Shown: in pieces, positions 1 through 8,976 of the stretch | How the letters are laid out: each line of letters opens with the position of its first letter | How positions within the stretch are numbered: the first letter of the stretch is position 1 | DNA from: CAYVXE01 sp964455375 | GTDB lineage: Bacteria; Zhuqueibacterota; Zhuqueibacteria; Oceanimicrobiales; Oceanimicrobiaceae | Length of the DNA stretch: 64,000 nt | NCBI GenBank assembly: GCA_964455375.1 | Contig: CAYVXE010000003.1 | Location: 18,805 to 82,804 of the forward strand | Reading direction: 5' to 3' | Notes under the pieces: generated by a model | The model's input: only the letters and a program-made list of their open reading frames with translations | Told to the model about the DNA's origin: nothing | Database searches by the model: none | Translations under genes and position numbers: made by a program

Positions 1-675
1 AGCCACACCGTCACTTACATCGATCATCGCGTGAATATGAAAGTTTTCCACCAAATGCCGCGCTTCGCGCACGCGGGGTTGCGGGGTTCTATGCTGTTTC
101 ACGGCCTCAGGAAATTTTTCAAGCAAAGACGCCCGCTGTAATTTCAGAATCTCCAGACCGGCAATTGAATTGCCGGGGCTACCGGTGACTAAAACAGCAT
201 CTTCTTCCCGGGCGCCAGACCTTAAAACAAGACGCTCCCGTTCGACGCGTCCGTAAATGGTTAATGAAAAGAACAATCGATCCGGCGTGCGTGTGGTATC
301 GCCGCCAATAATATCAACACTAAACTGTTGGGCGATCCCCGACATGCCGCGGTAAAAGTCATCCACGGCGCCAACGGTAAGGTCATCGCGCAGAGCAACG
401 GTCAACACAGCATATTCAGGTATGCCGCCCATTGCCGCGATATCGCTTAAGTTGGCCGCAAGCAGGCGCCAACCCACGTCGTGAAAAGACATATATTTTA
501 GGTCGAAGTGAACACCTTCTACAAAAGCATCGGTGGTGAGCAGAGATAATTGTTCGTGTGCTTTAAAGACCGCGGCATCATCATTGATGCCGACCATGAG
601 TTCTGAGGAATGGGATGCGAGCTTTTTTTTCAAACGACGAATGAGGCCAAACTCGCCCAGATCTTTTAGAATCAT
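1..675 (-). CDS. thiL: Thiamine-monophosphate kinase ThiL (3' end cut by window edge)
   Basis: ThiL phosphorylates thiamine monophosphate to the active cofactor thiamine diphosphate in the cytoplasm. The frame opens at an ATG (675-673) and stays open to base 1, giving 225 residues of a family that is usually 310-350, so about the last third lies outside the window. Visible signatures are GINDDAAV near residues 29-36 (metal-binding acidic pair), TTDAFVEGVHFD, a GGDTTR segment, and VTGSPGNSIAGLEIL. It starts 7 bases after the yjbQ stop, so the two are probably co-transcribed. The family assignment is firm from the motifs. Confidence 0.93.
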   Translation of the reverse strand, partial: MILKDLGEFGLIRRLKKKLASHSSELMVGINDDAAVFKAHEQLSLLTTDAFVEGVHFDLKYMSFHDVGWRLLAANLSDIAAMGGIPEYAVLTVALRDDLTVGAVDDFYRGMSGIAQQFSVDIIGGDTTRTPDRLFFSLTIYGRVERERLVLRSGAREEDAVLVTGSPGNSIAGLEILKLQRASLLEKFPEAVKQHRTPQPRVREARHLVENFHIHAMIDVSDGVA

Positions 676-682
676 TTGTCTG

Positions 683-1075
683 TCACGAAAGGGTCACTAA
701 AACGCGGCGGGTTCGCGGACCGTCGAATTCACAAAAGTAAATCGACTGCCAGGTGCCAAGCAGCAAATTGCCATTTTGAACAAAAACAGCCGCAGAAGAA
801 CCCATTAAACTGGCTTTAATATGTGCGGCTGAATTGCCTTCCGCATGCCGGTAGCCGTCATCAAAAGGTACGATTTTATTAAGTTCCATGATCATATCGC
901 GCCACACATCGGGGTCGGCACCTTCATTGATGGTTACGCCAGCCGTTGTATGCGGAATATAAATATGACAAACACCATTTTTAAAATCATTTTCGGAAAT
1001 GATTTTCTGAACATGACTGGTGATTTTTGCAAACTCCACCTGTCGCTCGGTACGAATTGAAAATTCCTTTAGCAC
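683..1075 (-). CDS. yjbQ: YjbQ / UPF0047 family, putative secondary thiamine-phosphate synthase
   Basis: This 130-residue protein has all three UPF0047 signatures: PHTTAGVTINEGADPDV (residues 41-57), YRHAEGNSAAHIKASLMG (75-92) and LGTWQSIYFCEFDGPRTR. The conserved histidines H42, H77 and H85 probably bind a metal. Some members show weak thiamine-phosphate synthase activity, although the physiological role is unsettled. The start is a GTG at 1075 with GGAGAA a few bases upstream. It lies directly upstream of thiL in the same operon, which supports a thiamine role here. Confidence 0.9.
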   Translation of the reverse strand: MLKEFSIRTERQVEFAKITSHVQKIISENDFKNGVCHIYIPHTTAGVTINEGADPDVWRDMIMELNKIVPFDDGYRHAEGNSAAHIKASLMGSSAAVFVQNGNLLLGTWQSIYFCEFDGPRTRRVLVTLS

Positions 1076-1188
1076 CCCGTTTCTCCATTAAAAAAACAAC
1101 GTTTTTACTTTCTGAACAAAATAGAAGAAATGCCGCATAAAAGTCAAGAAGAAATGGATTTTATAAAACTTCAATCATACCGCACAAA

Positions 1189-2472
1189 TTAGGTTTTACG
1201 TTTCTTCTTTTTTGCAGCGGGAAATAGAATATTGTTCAAAATCAAGCGGTAGCCGGGTGAGTTTTTATGCAGCGATAGTTGCGTTGGCGGGTCATACACG
1301 TAGTGCTGATAATCTTCAGGGTCGTGACCACCGTAAAACGTAAACGTTCCGCGACCTAGATTGCCGTGAAGGTATTTTACTTCCTCGGTTCCTTCCATTT
1401 CCGCTAAAATAGTGACAGATTTCTTGATTAAACTCTTTTTAAATCCCGTGGTTTGTCCCATAAATCCTTTGATAACAGACACATGGTTTTGTGTTAACAT
1501 CGTGGGCACCGGATCGTATTTTGCCGAAAATTCAAACAACGTGAAGAAATCTGCATCGGCACTACGAATACGGGGCATGTTACTTGGCGGGAAATCGATA
1601 TCCGAATGTTCATAAACCAACGGGTTAAACTCCGGGGTAAAATTCTCAAAGGCAAGGGTTTTCGAATAGTCCAACATTGCCAGTGCATTCGAAGCCACCG
1701 GATCGCCATCAAAAACAGCCGGGACAATATCGGTCTTTTCTGCCGCAAAAGCTAAATCAATCGTATCTGTTGCAGAACACATAGCAAACAGAAATCCGCC
1801 ACCCGCCACATAATTTTTAATGGCCCGGGCAACGGCCTTTTTTTCTTCCGACACTTTTGAGTAACCGGTTTTTTTCGCCATAGCTTCATTTTTCACGACC
1901 TCCTCAATATACCAGGAAGCATTTCGAAAATTCGCATAAAACTTTCCATACTGACCCGTAAAATCTTCATGGTGCAGATGCAGCCAGTCGTACTTTTTTA
2001 AATCTCCATCTAAGACACCTTCATCCCAAACAGTTTTGTACGGGACTTCTGCATAGGTTAAAGCCAGAGTAACGGCATCATCCCAAACCTGTTTGTTGGG
2101 TGGCGTATAAATGACGATCCTGGGAGCTTTCTCCAATAATACAACATCCATGTTTTGCTGCTCGATTTCAGCATAAATTTGTGCGGCCTGTGCGCCAGAG
2201 ATGTTTGAAAAAGCAACTCCCCGCAAACGCAGCTCCCGCTCAACCGCCGGATAATAGTCCATCATAAAAGAGCCGCCGCGATAATTCAGCAACCATTCTA
2301 CGGGAATGGCACGCTGAAGAGCCCAAAACGCCACACCGTACGCTTTTAAGTGATCGGTCTGTTTTAAATCCATGTTGATAAGGATTTTTTGGGCAAAAAC
2401 AGTCGTTACATTGTACCCGCAAAATAAAATTAACAAACCGAAAAAAAGCGAACGAAGTTTTTTTGCTTTCAT
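1189..2472 (-). CDS. Secreted protein of the family often mislabelled 'asparagine synthetase B'
   Basis: A 427-residue protein with an N-terminal signal peptide (residues 1-28, ending FAQ). From memory, closely similar Bacteroidota proteins are annotated 'asparagine synthetase B', apparently by propagation. I see neither an N-terminal Cys nucleophile nor an ATP-pyrophosphatase motif that would justify that name. Recognisable conserved segments are KAYGVAFWALQ, WLLNYRGGSF, YDWLHLHHEDFTGQYGKF and GGGFLFAMCSATDTIDLA. The last looks like the core of a class I glutamine-amidotransferase-like fold. It follows the TPR gene by 12 bases in the DUF4159-DUF4175-TPR cluster. Function is unknown; an envelope location is inferred from the signal peptide. 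Confidence 0.7.
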   Translation of the reverse strand: MKAKKLRSLFFGLLILFCGYNVTTVFAQKILINMDLKQTDHLKAYGVAFWALQRAIPVEWLLNYRGGSFMMDYYPAVERELRLRGVAFSNISGAQAAQIYAEIEQQNMDVVLLEKAPRIVIYTPPNKQVWDDAVTLALTYAEVPYKTVWDEGVLDGDLKKYDWLHLHHEDFTGQYGKFYANFRNASWYIEEVVKNEAMAKKTGYSKVSEEKKAVARAIKNYVAGGGFLFAMCSATDTIDLAFAAEKTDIVPAVFDGDPVASNALAMLDYSKTLAFENFTPEFNPLVYEHSDIDFPPSNMPRIRSADADFFTLFEFSAKYDPVPTMLTQNHVSVIKGFMGQTTGFKKSLIKKSVTILAEMEGTEEVKYLHGNLGRGTFTFYGGHDPEDYQHYVYDPPTQLSLHKNSPGYRLILNNILFPAAKKKKRKT

Positions 2473-2484
2473 ATCGCGCGGAGC

Positions 2485-4317
2485 CTAATTGTTTAATGTT
2501 CTTTTTTCCAAACGTCTGAGACGGTAGCGGACGTCTTCTGTATAAATCGAAGAGGGATAATTGATCAGCACTTTTTCAAATGCTGACGCTGCCTGTGGAA
2601 AATTGGCAAGCCCATCCTCATATACCTCGCCGATACGTTTTTGGGCAAATGCATTGTAGACGCTTTCCGGGTGCTTTTCCAGCAACGTTTTTAGATAGAC
2701 AATCGATTTGCCGAACTGTTTTTCATTATATTCCAGCTCAGCTAATTCGATGAGTGTTTTTTCTTCGAGATTGGAGTTTGGGTGTTTTTCAAGAATTGAC
2801 TGAAAAGCTGCCATGGCTTTCCGCGGGTTCCTCCGGTACAAAAATCGCCGGGCTTCACTAAACAACTCCAAAGCCTGGTTATCTTTTTTTATATTATCTT
2901 CAATGAAAAACATCAACTCGAGCGCGTCATTGGCGAAGGTTTGATCTTGCTTTGTGTTTGTAAGATTGCCTGTAACCTTTTTCAAATAGGAAAGCGACTC
3001 ATCATAATTACCCTTCAGGAAATCCGCATAGGCTTTTTTATAGTTCACCCGCTCTTCCAACCCGGCATTGGCATTGTTTTGAATAATCGCCCGCCCATAC
3101 CACGCTTTTGCCTTTTCCATATCTCCAAGAACAACGTAACAATCACCAATACGAAAGTAGACATCTATGCTGTTCCTCCCATGGGGGTAGTCCTGAATAA
3201 ACCGATGATAAGCAGTCAAAGCCCTGGGTATATCAAACAAATCAATCTGGAAAATGATCCCTATTTGGTAAGCCGCGTCTTCTGCCCACGGTGATTTCTG
3301 ATTCGTTGCTATGAGCGACTCATAACTGTTTAACGCGTCCCGGGTGAAACCTTGCTTTTGTTTTGACAAAGCGAACCCATAGAGTGCACGCAAACGATAA
3401 GGAGAGTGTCTGTATTTTTCCAAAATGAGATTAAAGCCTTTCTCTGCATACCGGTAATCTTCGGACTGTAGCGCCTTTTCTGCAAAAAAATAAATTTCTT
3501 TCCCATTTGTGCCGTTTTGCGACTTAAGATAGTCTTTGTTCGTTTCAAGCTGTTTAAATTTTTCAAATGCAAGATCGAAGTCCCGATTCCGCAAATACAA
3601 ATCCGCAAGCAGCTTGTCGATTAAATAGGGTTGACGCGCTTTTTCCCGTTTCGATTTCAAGATTGCCGCAACTTTACGGGCTTGTTCTGCATCCTTTGTA
3701 TAGGCAGCAATGCGCCCTTCGATGTAGTTAAATTGAGCAGGCGACGTTTCCAAATAATTAAGGTACTCATCGGTGGCATCATTATATTTTAACCTTGCAA
3801 TGTACATATTCGCCAGTTCGAAAACAAACGCATTGGGCTGCTGCAAATTTATCCGTGCTTTTTTGTACAAGTTGATGGCTTCATCATACAAACGATTGCT
3901 TACCATGGCGCTGGCCACATAGGTGTAGGTCGATTTTTTTTGCGGATATTCATCTACAACCTCATTCCAGACCGCCTTTGCTTTTTCATGTTCCCCTTGT
4001 TTGTAATACACATTGCCCAAGTCGGCATGATACTTTGCATCGTTTGTGCGGGCTATTTGAGCATTAATTGTTTCGATGAGCCGTTCATAGCGTTTCAGGC
4101 GCAACATGTTCCGCTTAACGCCTTCATAATACAACTGGTTGCGTGGAACCTGGTTGAACAACCCGAGAAAAATCCGCAATGACAATTCGTAATTTCCGCG
4201 TCGCTCATAATCCTGAGCCAGTTTGATACGGCTTTTGTCTATTCGGGACTGAGCCCACATACCATTGACGGAAAACAACAAGAGCAGCGCCAAAATGCCG
4301 GCAATTTTTTTGTGCAT
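2485..4317 (-). CDS. Periplasmic TPR-repeat protein
   Basis: A 610-residue protein with a signal peptide (about residues 1-22, ending MWAQ) followed by tetratricopeptide-like helical repeats over nearly the whole length. Examples are YHADLGNVYYKQGEHEKAKA, YRIGDCYVVLGDMEKAKAWY and KRIGEVYEDGLANFPQAASA. Such proteins are scaffolds for protein-protein contacts in the periplasm. It lies 18 bases downstream of the large DUF4175 protein and is probably co-expressed with it. No catalytic motif is visible, and the specific partner is unknown. Confidence 0.8.
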   Translation of the reverse strand: MHKKIAGILALLLLFSVNGMWAQSRIDKSRIKLAQDYERRGNYELSLRIFLGLFNQVPRNQLYYEGVKRNMLRLKRYERLIETINAQIARTNDAKYHADLGNVYYKQGEHEKAKAVWNEVVDEYPQKKSTYTYVASAMVSNRLYDEAINLYKKARINLQQPNAFVFELANMYIARLKYNDATDEYLNYLETSPAQFNYIEGRIAAYTKDAEQARKVAAILKSKREKARQPYLIDKLLADLYLRNRDFDLAFEKFKQLETNKDYLKSQNGTNGKEIYFFAEKALQSEDYRYAEKGFNLILEKYRHSPYRLRALYGFALSKQKQGFTRDALNSYESLIATNQKSPWAEDAAYQIGIIFQIDLFDIPRALTAYHRFIQDYPHGRNSIDVYFRIGDCYVVLGDMEKAKAWYGRAIIQNNANAGLEERVNYKKAYADFLKGNYDESLSYLKKVTGNLTNTKQDQTFANDALELMFFIEDNIKKDNQALELFSEARRFLYRRNPRKAMAAFQSILEKHPNSNLEEKTLIELAELEYNEKQFGKSIVYLKTLLEKHPESVYNAFAQKRIGEVYEDGLANFPQAASAFEKVLINYPSSIYTEDVRYRLRRLEKRTLNN

Positions 4318-4335
4318 ATTTCAACTCATATTATG

Positions 4336-7300
4336 TCAATTGCTTAGCGTTCCCTGAGCCTGTTCTTTGGCCAGGGCGTCAAAATACTTTTGGATAAGTT
4401 CACGGTAGTCTTTTGAATATCCTTCTTTAAGTGCTTTTAAGAGCTCACTTTTTAAACGGATAGACTCTGTCCGGCCAAAATCCGGAAGCGCGCCCGGACT
4501 CAAAGCTTGCACCTGTTTTCCGGTTTTAGCCCGACGCTTATTGCTGAAATCTCTGCTATGCATGGACTTTTGCGCATCCAACAGTCGGGACAAGATGTTC
4601 TTCTGCCGGTCAATCGTTTTTCGGTTCACATTTTTGCGCATGAGATCATTCACTACATCGGCCATTTCGTTCCCCACCTTTTCCAGGTCGCCGAGGATCT
4701 CCGAACGGTTTTTGTATTCCTTATTTAATTGTTCGAGCGATTTCCGCAGTGCTTCCTGTTGTGCCGCCAGGCGTTGCATAGCAGCGCCCTGTTCCATACT
4801 CATGCCCGGCTTCTGACCCAGCTCGGATGTTTGCTGGTTGAGACTTTTTTGCTGGCCGGAAATTCCCATGAGCTGCTGCATCATTTCCTGGAAACCAATC
4901 CCCGATGAGGCGCCGCTCATGCTCTGCATGGAATTATGAAGCTGTGAAACGGCTTCATTCAGCCCTCCCATGGCCTGTGCCTGATTTCGCGTTGTTCTGC
5001 TGGAATTTCTCGCTTCATATTGCTGCAACGCTTTCTGCATTCCGCTGATTGATTTACCCAGTGCCTGCCCAATTTGCGGTGTAATAAAAAACGTCTCTTG
5101 CGAAAGGTCATAGAGTTGGTTTGTCACTCGGGAAAGTCCCGAGAGTAAATTTTCCTGCTCATCTGCCAATTCGGTCATGCCCGGCGTGTTCCGGTCTGTC
5201 CCCTCGGTCTTTTTCATCAATGCTTCTTGGCGTTTTGACAGATTTAACAAGTCGTTGGAAGAGCGCTTAAACGCCTGCATGAGTTTCTGTTTCTCCTTTT
5301 CCGTCATCTGCTCTTTTGCAGACTGCAACGATTGCAGCATTTGTTTTAGATTCTGAGAAATCTGTTGCCCGGATTGCTGAGCATTTTGCATGTCGCCGGA
5401 CTGAAACTGATTTGCCGCCTGCTGCATCTGCTCCTGTAGTTGCGCCCCCGCCTGTTCTTTGGCTTTTTGCATGTCTTCCTGCGGCATCTGCGGAAATTCT
5501 CCCATCTGCTTTGAAAGTTTCGTTAAATCCTTTTCGAGGCTTTGAGTGTCTTGTTTGATTCCCTCTTGATCTTTGGCGTATTTTTCCGATTTCTTTGTAT
5601 TTTGGGATTCGCCAGCCTGCTTGTTTAACGCTTCCTGGCGCCGAACAAGTTCCTGCGCTTTTCGCACCATTTCATCCATTTTCTGCTCAATTTGCAATTT
5701 CTTCAGTAAATTCACCGTCCGCTCCATTCCTTTCAAAAAGTCTTCCTGGGACTCAGACAGTTTCTTTACCGCTTCCTGAAGCTTTTGCGGATTCAATTGG
5801 TCCATTGACTTTTGCAATTCGGCGAGCGCCTTTTTCAAATCTTCCGTGAGCAGCTCTTGCATCAATTGCTGTAACTCACGATATTTATCCAATGTTTCCT
5901 GAGAAAGCAAATCATTCTGCTCCAGTCGGTTAACCATCTCATCCAACTTATTTTGCAACTCCTGCACTTTCTCCTGCACTTTCTCCTGAGCTTGAACCGC
6001 ATCCTGAATCTTTTGTTTTTCCTCCCAATTCAGGTCTGGATTGCGCTTCATTTGCTGCACAGCATTATCGAGAGTTGCTTTGAGTGATTTACTTTCCTCC
6101 ACAAGACTTTTTAACTCATCATACGTCTCATCCTGACTCTCCGCAACTTCGTCAAAAATCTCATTCATGGAAGGCAACCGAACGCGGTATTCTTCACTTT
6201 TGGCGCTTTTGGGTCCTGAAACGTCGTCATTATCGAAAACCTCGGCGAAATAACTAACGACATCTCCGGGAGAGAGGCCGTAACCGCCAAGGCTCCAGTT
6301 ATGATTAACTAATATTTGATCAGCAGAAGGAGATGGCAGTGGTAGTTGGAGAACCTGTTCTTCTTTAGCTTCAAATCCGCCGCTTAAAACCTGAAATCGC
6401 AATCTCAATTGTGAAAAACCAAAATCGTCTTGTGCTTCAATACTTAACGGTAAAATCATATCCTTGCCGAGATCAACATCCCGTCCCGGAAAAGCAATTT
6501 GTACAAAAGGTATCTGATCGGCAATCGTCTCGATGCGATAATTTATTGGAGAATCGTTGGTAAGATGTAATTGGTCTTGCAAAAAAATCTGATAGCTGCC
6601 GCTTTTGTTGAGGACAAACTGCCCGGAAAGTTCCTGTCCCGAATGTTTGAGCGAGACATTTTTCCCGTCGTTAAATCGAATACTCGCATCGGAAACCGGT
6701 TTGTTTGACAACAGCTTCAACGTGACTTTTGAGCCACGTAACGCAGAAATATCCCCGACATTTTCATCCAAATACTGTGTCCCCAATTTCGAGTATTCCG
6801 GAAATGAAATACTCGCCTGCAAACTGCGGACAAACGGTCGTTCAACCACAGAAATGGCGTACGTTTCCGTTTGTTGTTTCCCTTTTCGAAAATAGTATTC
6901 CGTCTCTTCCTTAATCGCCGGGATCGTATAAACAAACTGGTTCTGGTCAGATGAGGCAAGTTTAATCTCTTCGAATCTTTCAGCAGATGTTTTCTTTAAA
7001 AACAATCCTATCTCCGACCCCTCCAGTCCCGAAACAAACGCTTTTATTGGAACATCGTCCCCTTTCACGGCCTGATAGTTACCCGGCGCTACTTTAATTG
7101 TTACGACCGGCCCGGCATTAAATTCCCGAAACGGATGGCTTAACCTAAACGCGGCGTCTTGCAGTGTAACCGGGAAGAGAGCAAAAACCACTACACATAA
7201 AACGGTAAATCCTGCCACGGGTTTTAACCAACGAATAACTTTTTGACGGTCGGCCACATCACAAAAGTTGATGTTTTTCGTTTCAGAAAAAATCGACTCA

Positions 7301-7710
7301 AGAGAAGCATTCGCTAATTCCCTTGAATGACTTCCTGTGCCACGACAACTTTCCCGATAAACTTGCAGCGCGTCTGCCAAGCGGTCCTTTATCTGTGAAT
7401 GAAACTTGCCAACTTTTAACGCCAGGACAATATCATCCGGTTTTTTTTGTTTTAAAGCCATTAATATCAATGGTTTAATTACAAACCATATTAAAGAAAA
7501 GAACAATGTGAGTAAACTGAATACGGCCAAGACAGTCCTGATTGGGGATGAAAACCGAAAAAGTGATTCAAATAAAGTCGACAGTACCGACAGAACCACG
7601 ATGATGAGAAAGCCAATAAGCAGGCCCCGCAAAAGGCTAAACTTTTTTTCGCGTCGGCGTAATTTCGCCAGACGGTCTACCAGACTTTTATATTGTTGCT
7701 CAACCTTCAT
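4336..7710 (-). CDS. Large DUF4175-like membrane protein with Gln-rich coiled coil
   Basis: A 1124-residue protein. The N-terminus carries two hydrophobic segments (about residues 28-50 and 58-80) and a third near 165-185. A beta-rich, probably periplasmic part (about 200-510) follows. From about 520 to 1000 there is a very long coiled coil rich in Gln, Lys, Glu and Met. This layout fits DUF4175 proteins of Bacteroidota and relatives, which usually sit beside DUF4159 genes and MoxR/DUF58-type clusters; here DUF4159 lies immediately upstream (8-base gap). The function of the family is not established. An envelope scaffold is inference. Confidence 0.75.
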   Translation of the reverse strand: MKVEQQYKSLVDRLAKLRRREKKFSLLRGLLIGFLIIVVLSVLSTLFESLFRFSSPIRTVLAVFSLLTLFFSLIWFVIKPLILMALKQKKPDDIVLALKVGKFHSQIKDRLADALQVYRESCRGTGSHSRELANASLESIFSETKNINFCDVADRQKVIRWLKPVAGFTVLCVVVFALFPVTLQDAAFRLSHPFREFNAGPVVTIKVAPGNYQAVKGDDVPIKAFVSGLEGSEIGLFLKKTSAERFEEIKLASSDQNQFVYTIPAIKEETEYYFRKGKQQTETYAISVVERPFVRSLQASISFPEYSKLGTQYLDENVGDISALRGSKVTLKLLSNKPVSDASIRFNDGKNVSLKHSGQELSGQFVLNKSGSYQIFLQDQLHLTNDSPINYRIETIADQIPFVQIAFPGRDVDLGKDMILPLSIEAQDDFGFSQLRLRFQVLSGGFEAKEEQVLQLPLPSPSADQILVNHNWSLGGYGLSPGDVVSYFAEVFDNDDVSGPKSAKSEEYRVRLPSMNEIFDEVAESQDETYDELKSLVEESKSLKATLDNAVQQMKRNPDLNWEEKQKIQDAVQAQEKVQEKVQELQNKLDEMVNRLEQNDLLSQETLDKYRELQQLMQELLTEDLKKALAELQKSMDQLNPQKLQEAVKKLSESQEDFLKGMERTVNLLKKLQIEQKMDEMVRKAQELVRRQEALNKQAGESQNTKKSEKYAKDQEGIKQDTQSLEKDLTKLSKQMGEFPQMPQEDMQKAKEQAGAQLQEQMQQAANQFQSGDMQNAQQSGQQISQNLKQMLQSLQSAKEQMTEKEKQKLMQAFKRSSNDLLNLSKRQEALMKKTEGTDRNTPGMTELADEQENLLSGLSRVTNQLYDLSQETFFITPQIGQALGKSISGMQKALQQYEARNSSRTTRNQAQAMGGLNEAVSQLHNSMQSMSGASSGIGFQEMMQQLMGISGQQKSLNQQTSELGQKPGMSMEQGAAMQRLAAQQEALRKSLEQLNKEYKNRSEILGDLEKVGNEMADVVNDLMRKNVNRKTIDRQKNILSRLLDAQKSMHSRDFSNKRRAKTGKQVQALSPGALPDFGRTESIRLKSELLKALKEGYSKDYRELIQKYFDALAKEQAQGTLSN

Positions 7711-7718
7711 TTTGACCC

Positions 7719-8396
7719 TCAGTTGGTCAGAGCGTAAACGATGATGTTCGTTCCCATTTCAAATGCTTTTTGCCGGATATTTTCAGGATCTCCGTGGACT
7801 TCCGGGTCAGCCCACCCATCTGAAATATTTGTATCGAATGTATAAAATACGACCATTCGCCCATCGTGAAAGATTCCGTAGGTTTTCGGAGGGCCGCCGT
7901 CATGTTCGTGAATTTTGGGAGAGCCGCTGGGAAAATTAAAGTGGTTATGAAAAATTTCGTGAGAAAACGGAAGTTCAACTAATTTTTTATCCGGAAAAAC
8001 TTTTTTAATTTCTTCACGAAAAGACTTGTCCATTCCATAATCGTCATCAGCATACAAAAATCCACCTGCAAGTAAATACTTTCGTAATCGTTCGGCTTCA
8101 CTTTTTGAAAAAGAAATTTTTCCGTGGCCGGTCATAAACAACACGGGATAGGAAAATAACTCCTCATCACTAATTTCTACGACCGTTTGATCCTTTCCCG
8201 TAGTTATATTCGTATTTTTTTTCAGAAAACTCAACATATTAGGAATAATAGAAGGATCATTGTACCAATCGCCGCCGCCGCTGTATTTTAAACGCGAGAT
8301 TGTGAAATCACCGCTGTCCGTTGTTGGTTGAGCAAACCCAGCGGTAACATAAAGCAAAAGTAAAAAAAGACGTAGCATTTTCGGTTTCATTAGCAA
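7719..8396 (-). CDS. DUF4159 domain protein, secreted
   Basis: A 225-residue protein with a signal peptide (about 1-22, ending AGFAQ) and a single DUF4159-like domain. Recognisable segments are LKYSGGGDWYNDPS, PVLFMTGHGKISFS, LLAGGFLYADDDYGMD, SHEIFHNHFNFP and GWADPEVHGDP. The fold resembles a glutamine-amidotransferase/ThuA-like domain, as in the secreted protein at 1189-2472, which shares the 'GGGFLFA'-type segment. It is the first gene of the DUF4159-DUF4175-TPR group. Biochemical role unknown. Confidence 0.78.
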   Translation of the reverse strand: MLMKPKMLRLFLLLLYVTAGFAQPTTDSGDFTISRLKYSGGGDWYNDPSIIPNMLSFLKKNTNITTGKDQTVVEISDEELFSYPVLFMTGHGKISFSKSEAERLRKYLLAGGFLYADDDYGMDKSFREEIKKVFPDKKLVELPFSHEIFHNHFNFPSGSPKIHEHDGGPPKTYGIFHDGRMVVFYTFDTNISDGWADPEVHGDPENIRQKAFEMGTNIIVYALTN

Positions 8397-8466
8397 AACA
8401 GATGTTTTTATTTCATTAAACAGAGGACTACCTGAGAGATATTTGAGTTCGGTCTGTTGTGTTCAA

Positions 8467-8976
8467 TTAATAAATTCTAAATCCTACCATAACAACCATG
8501 GCGACTGCCACCGCTATTTTGGTCAGTTTACCACCGAGAGATCCGAGAAAAGCGCCAAAACCAACACGCAATGCTTTATCAAAGTCCTTTGTATTCATAT
8601 ATTCAAAAAGTGTTGCGCCGACAAATGCACCGGTGAAGGCTCCCAAAAGAGTTCCGATGACAGGAAGGATCGGTGTTCCCCAAATGGCCCCTAAAAATCC
8701 ACCCAAAATAGCACCAAACATACCCTGTTTAGACGCACCATATTTCCCGGCTGTTGCGGCTCCGATAAAAAACTCTACCCCTTCCATAATGATGGCAATG
8801 AGTAGCAGCAAACCTAGAAAACCCCATGAAATTTGAACAAAATGTGTCAGCAGAGCAAAAATAAATGCATTTGCCACAATTAGGAATGTTCCCGGAAGTC
8901 CGAGTGGAATAAGGAACAGACCGGTAAGCATAATCACCCAAAAAATAATATGTCCGATTATTTGAAGTAAAATCAT
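8467..8976 (-). CDS. DUF456 family small membrane protein
   Basis: A 169-residue, very hydrophobic protein with about five membrane helices and Gly/Ala-rich helix packing motifs (GAILGGFLGAIWGTP, GALTGAFVGATLFEY type). The pattern, length and the LPGTFLIV segment in the first third match DUF456. Its start codon shares one base with the stop of the SurA-like gene, so it is the last gene of the mnmE-mnmG-rsmG-mfd-isomerase run. No function is established for the family; it acts in the inner membrane. Confidence 0.8.
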   Translation of the reverse strand: MILLQIIGHIIFWVIMLTGLFLIPLGLPGTFLIVANAFIFALLTHFVQISWGFLGLLLLIAIIMEGVEFFIGAATAGKYGASKQGMFGAILGGFLGAIWGTPILPVIGTLLGAFTGAFVGATLFEYMNTKDFDKALRVGFGAFLGSLGGKLTKIAVAVAMVVMVGFRIY

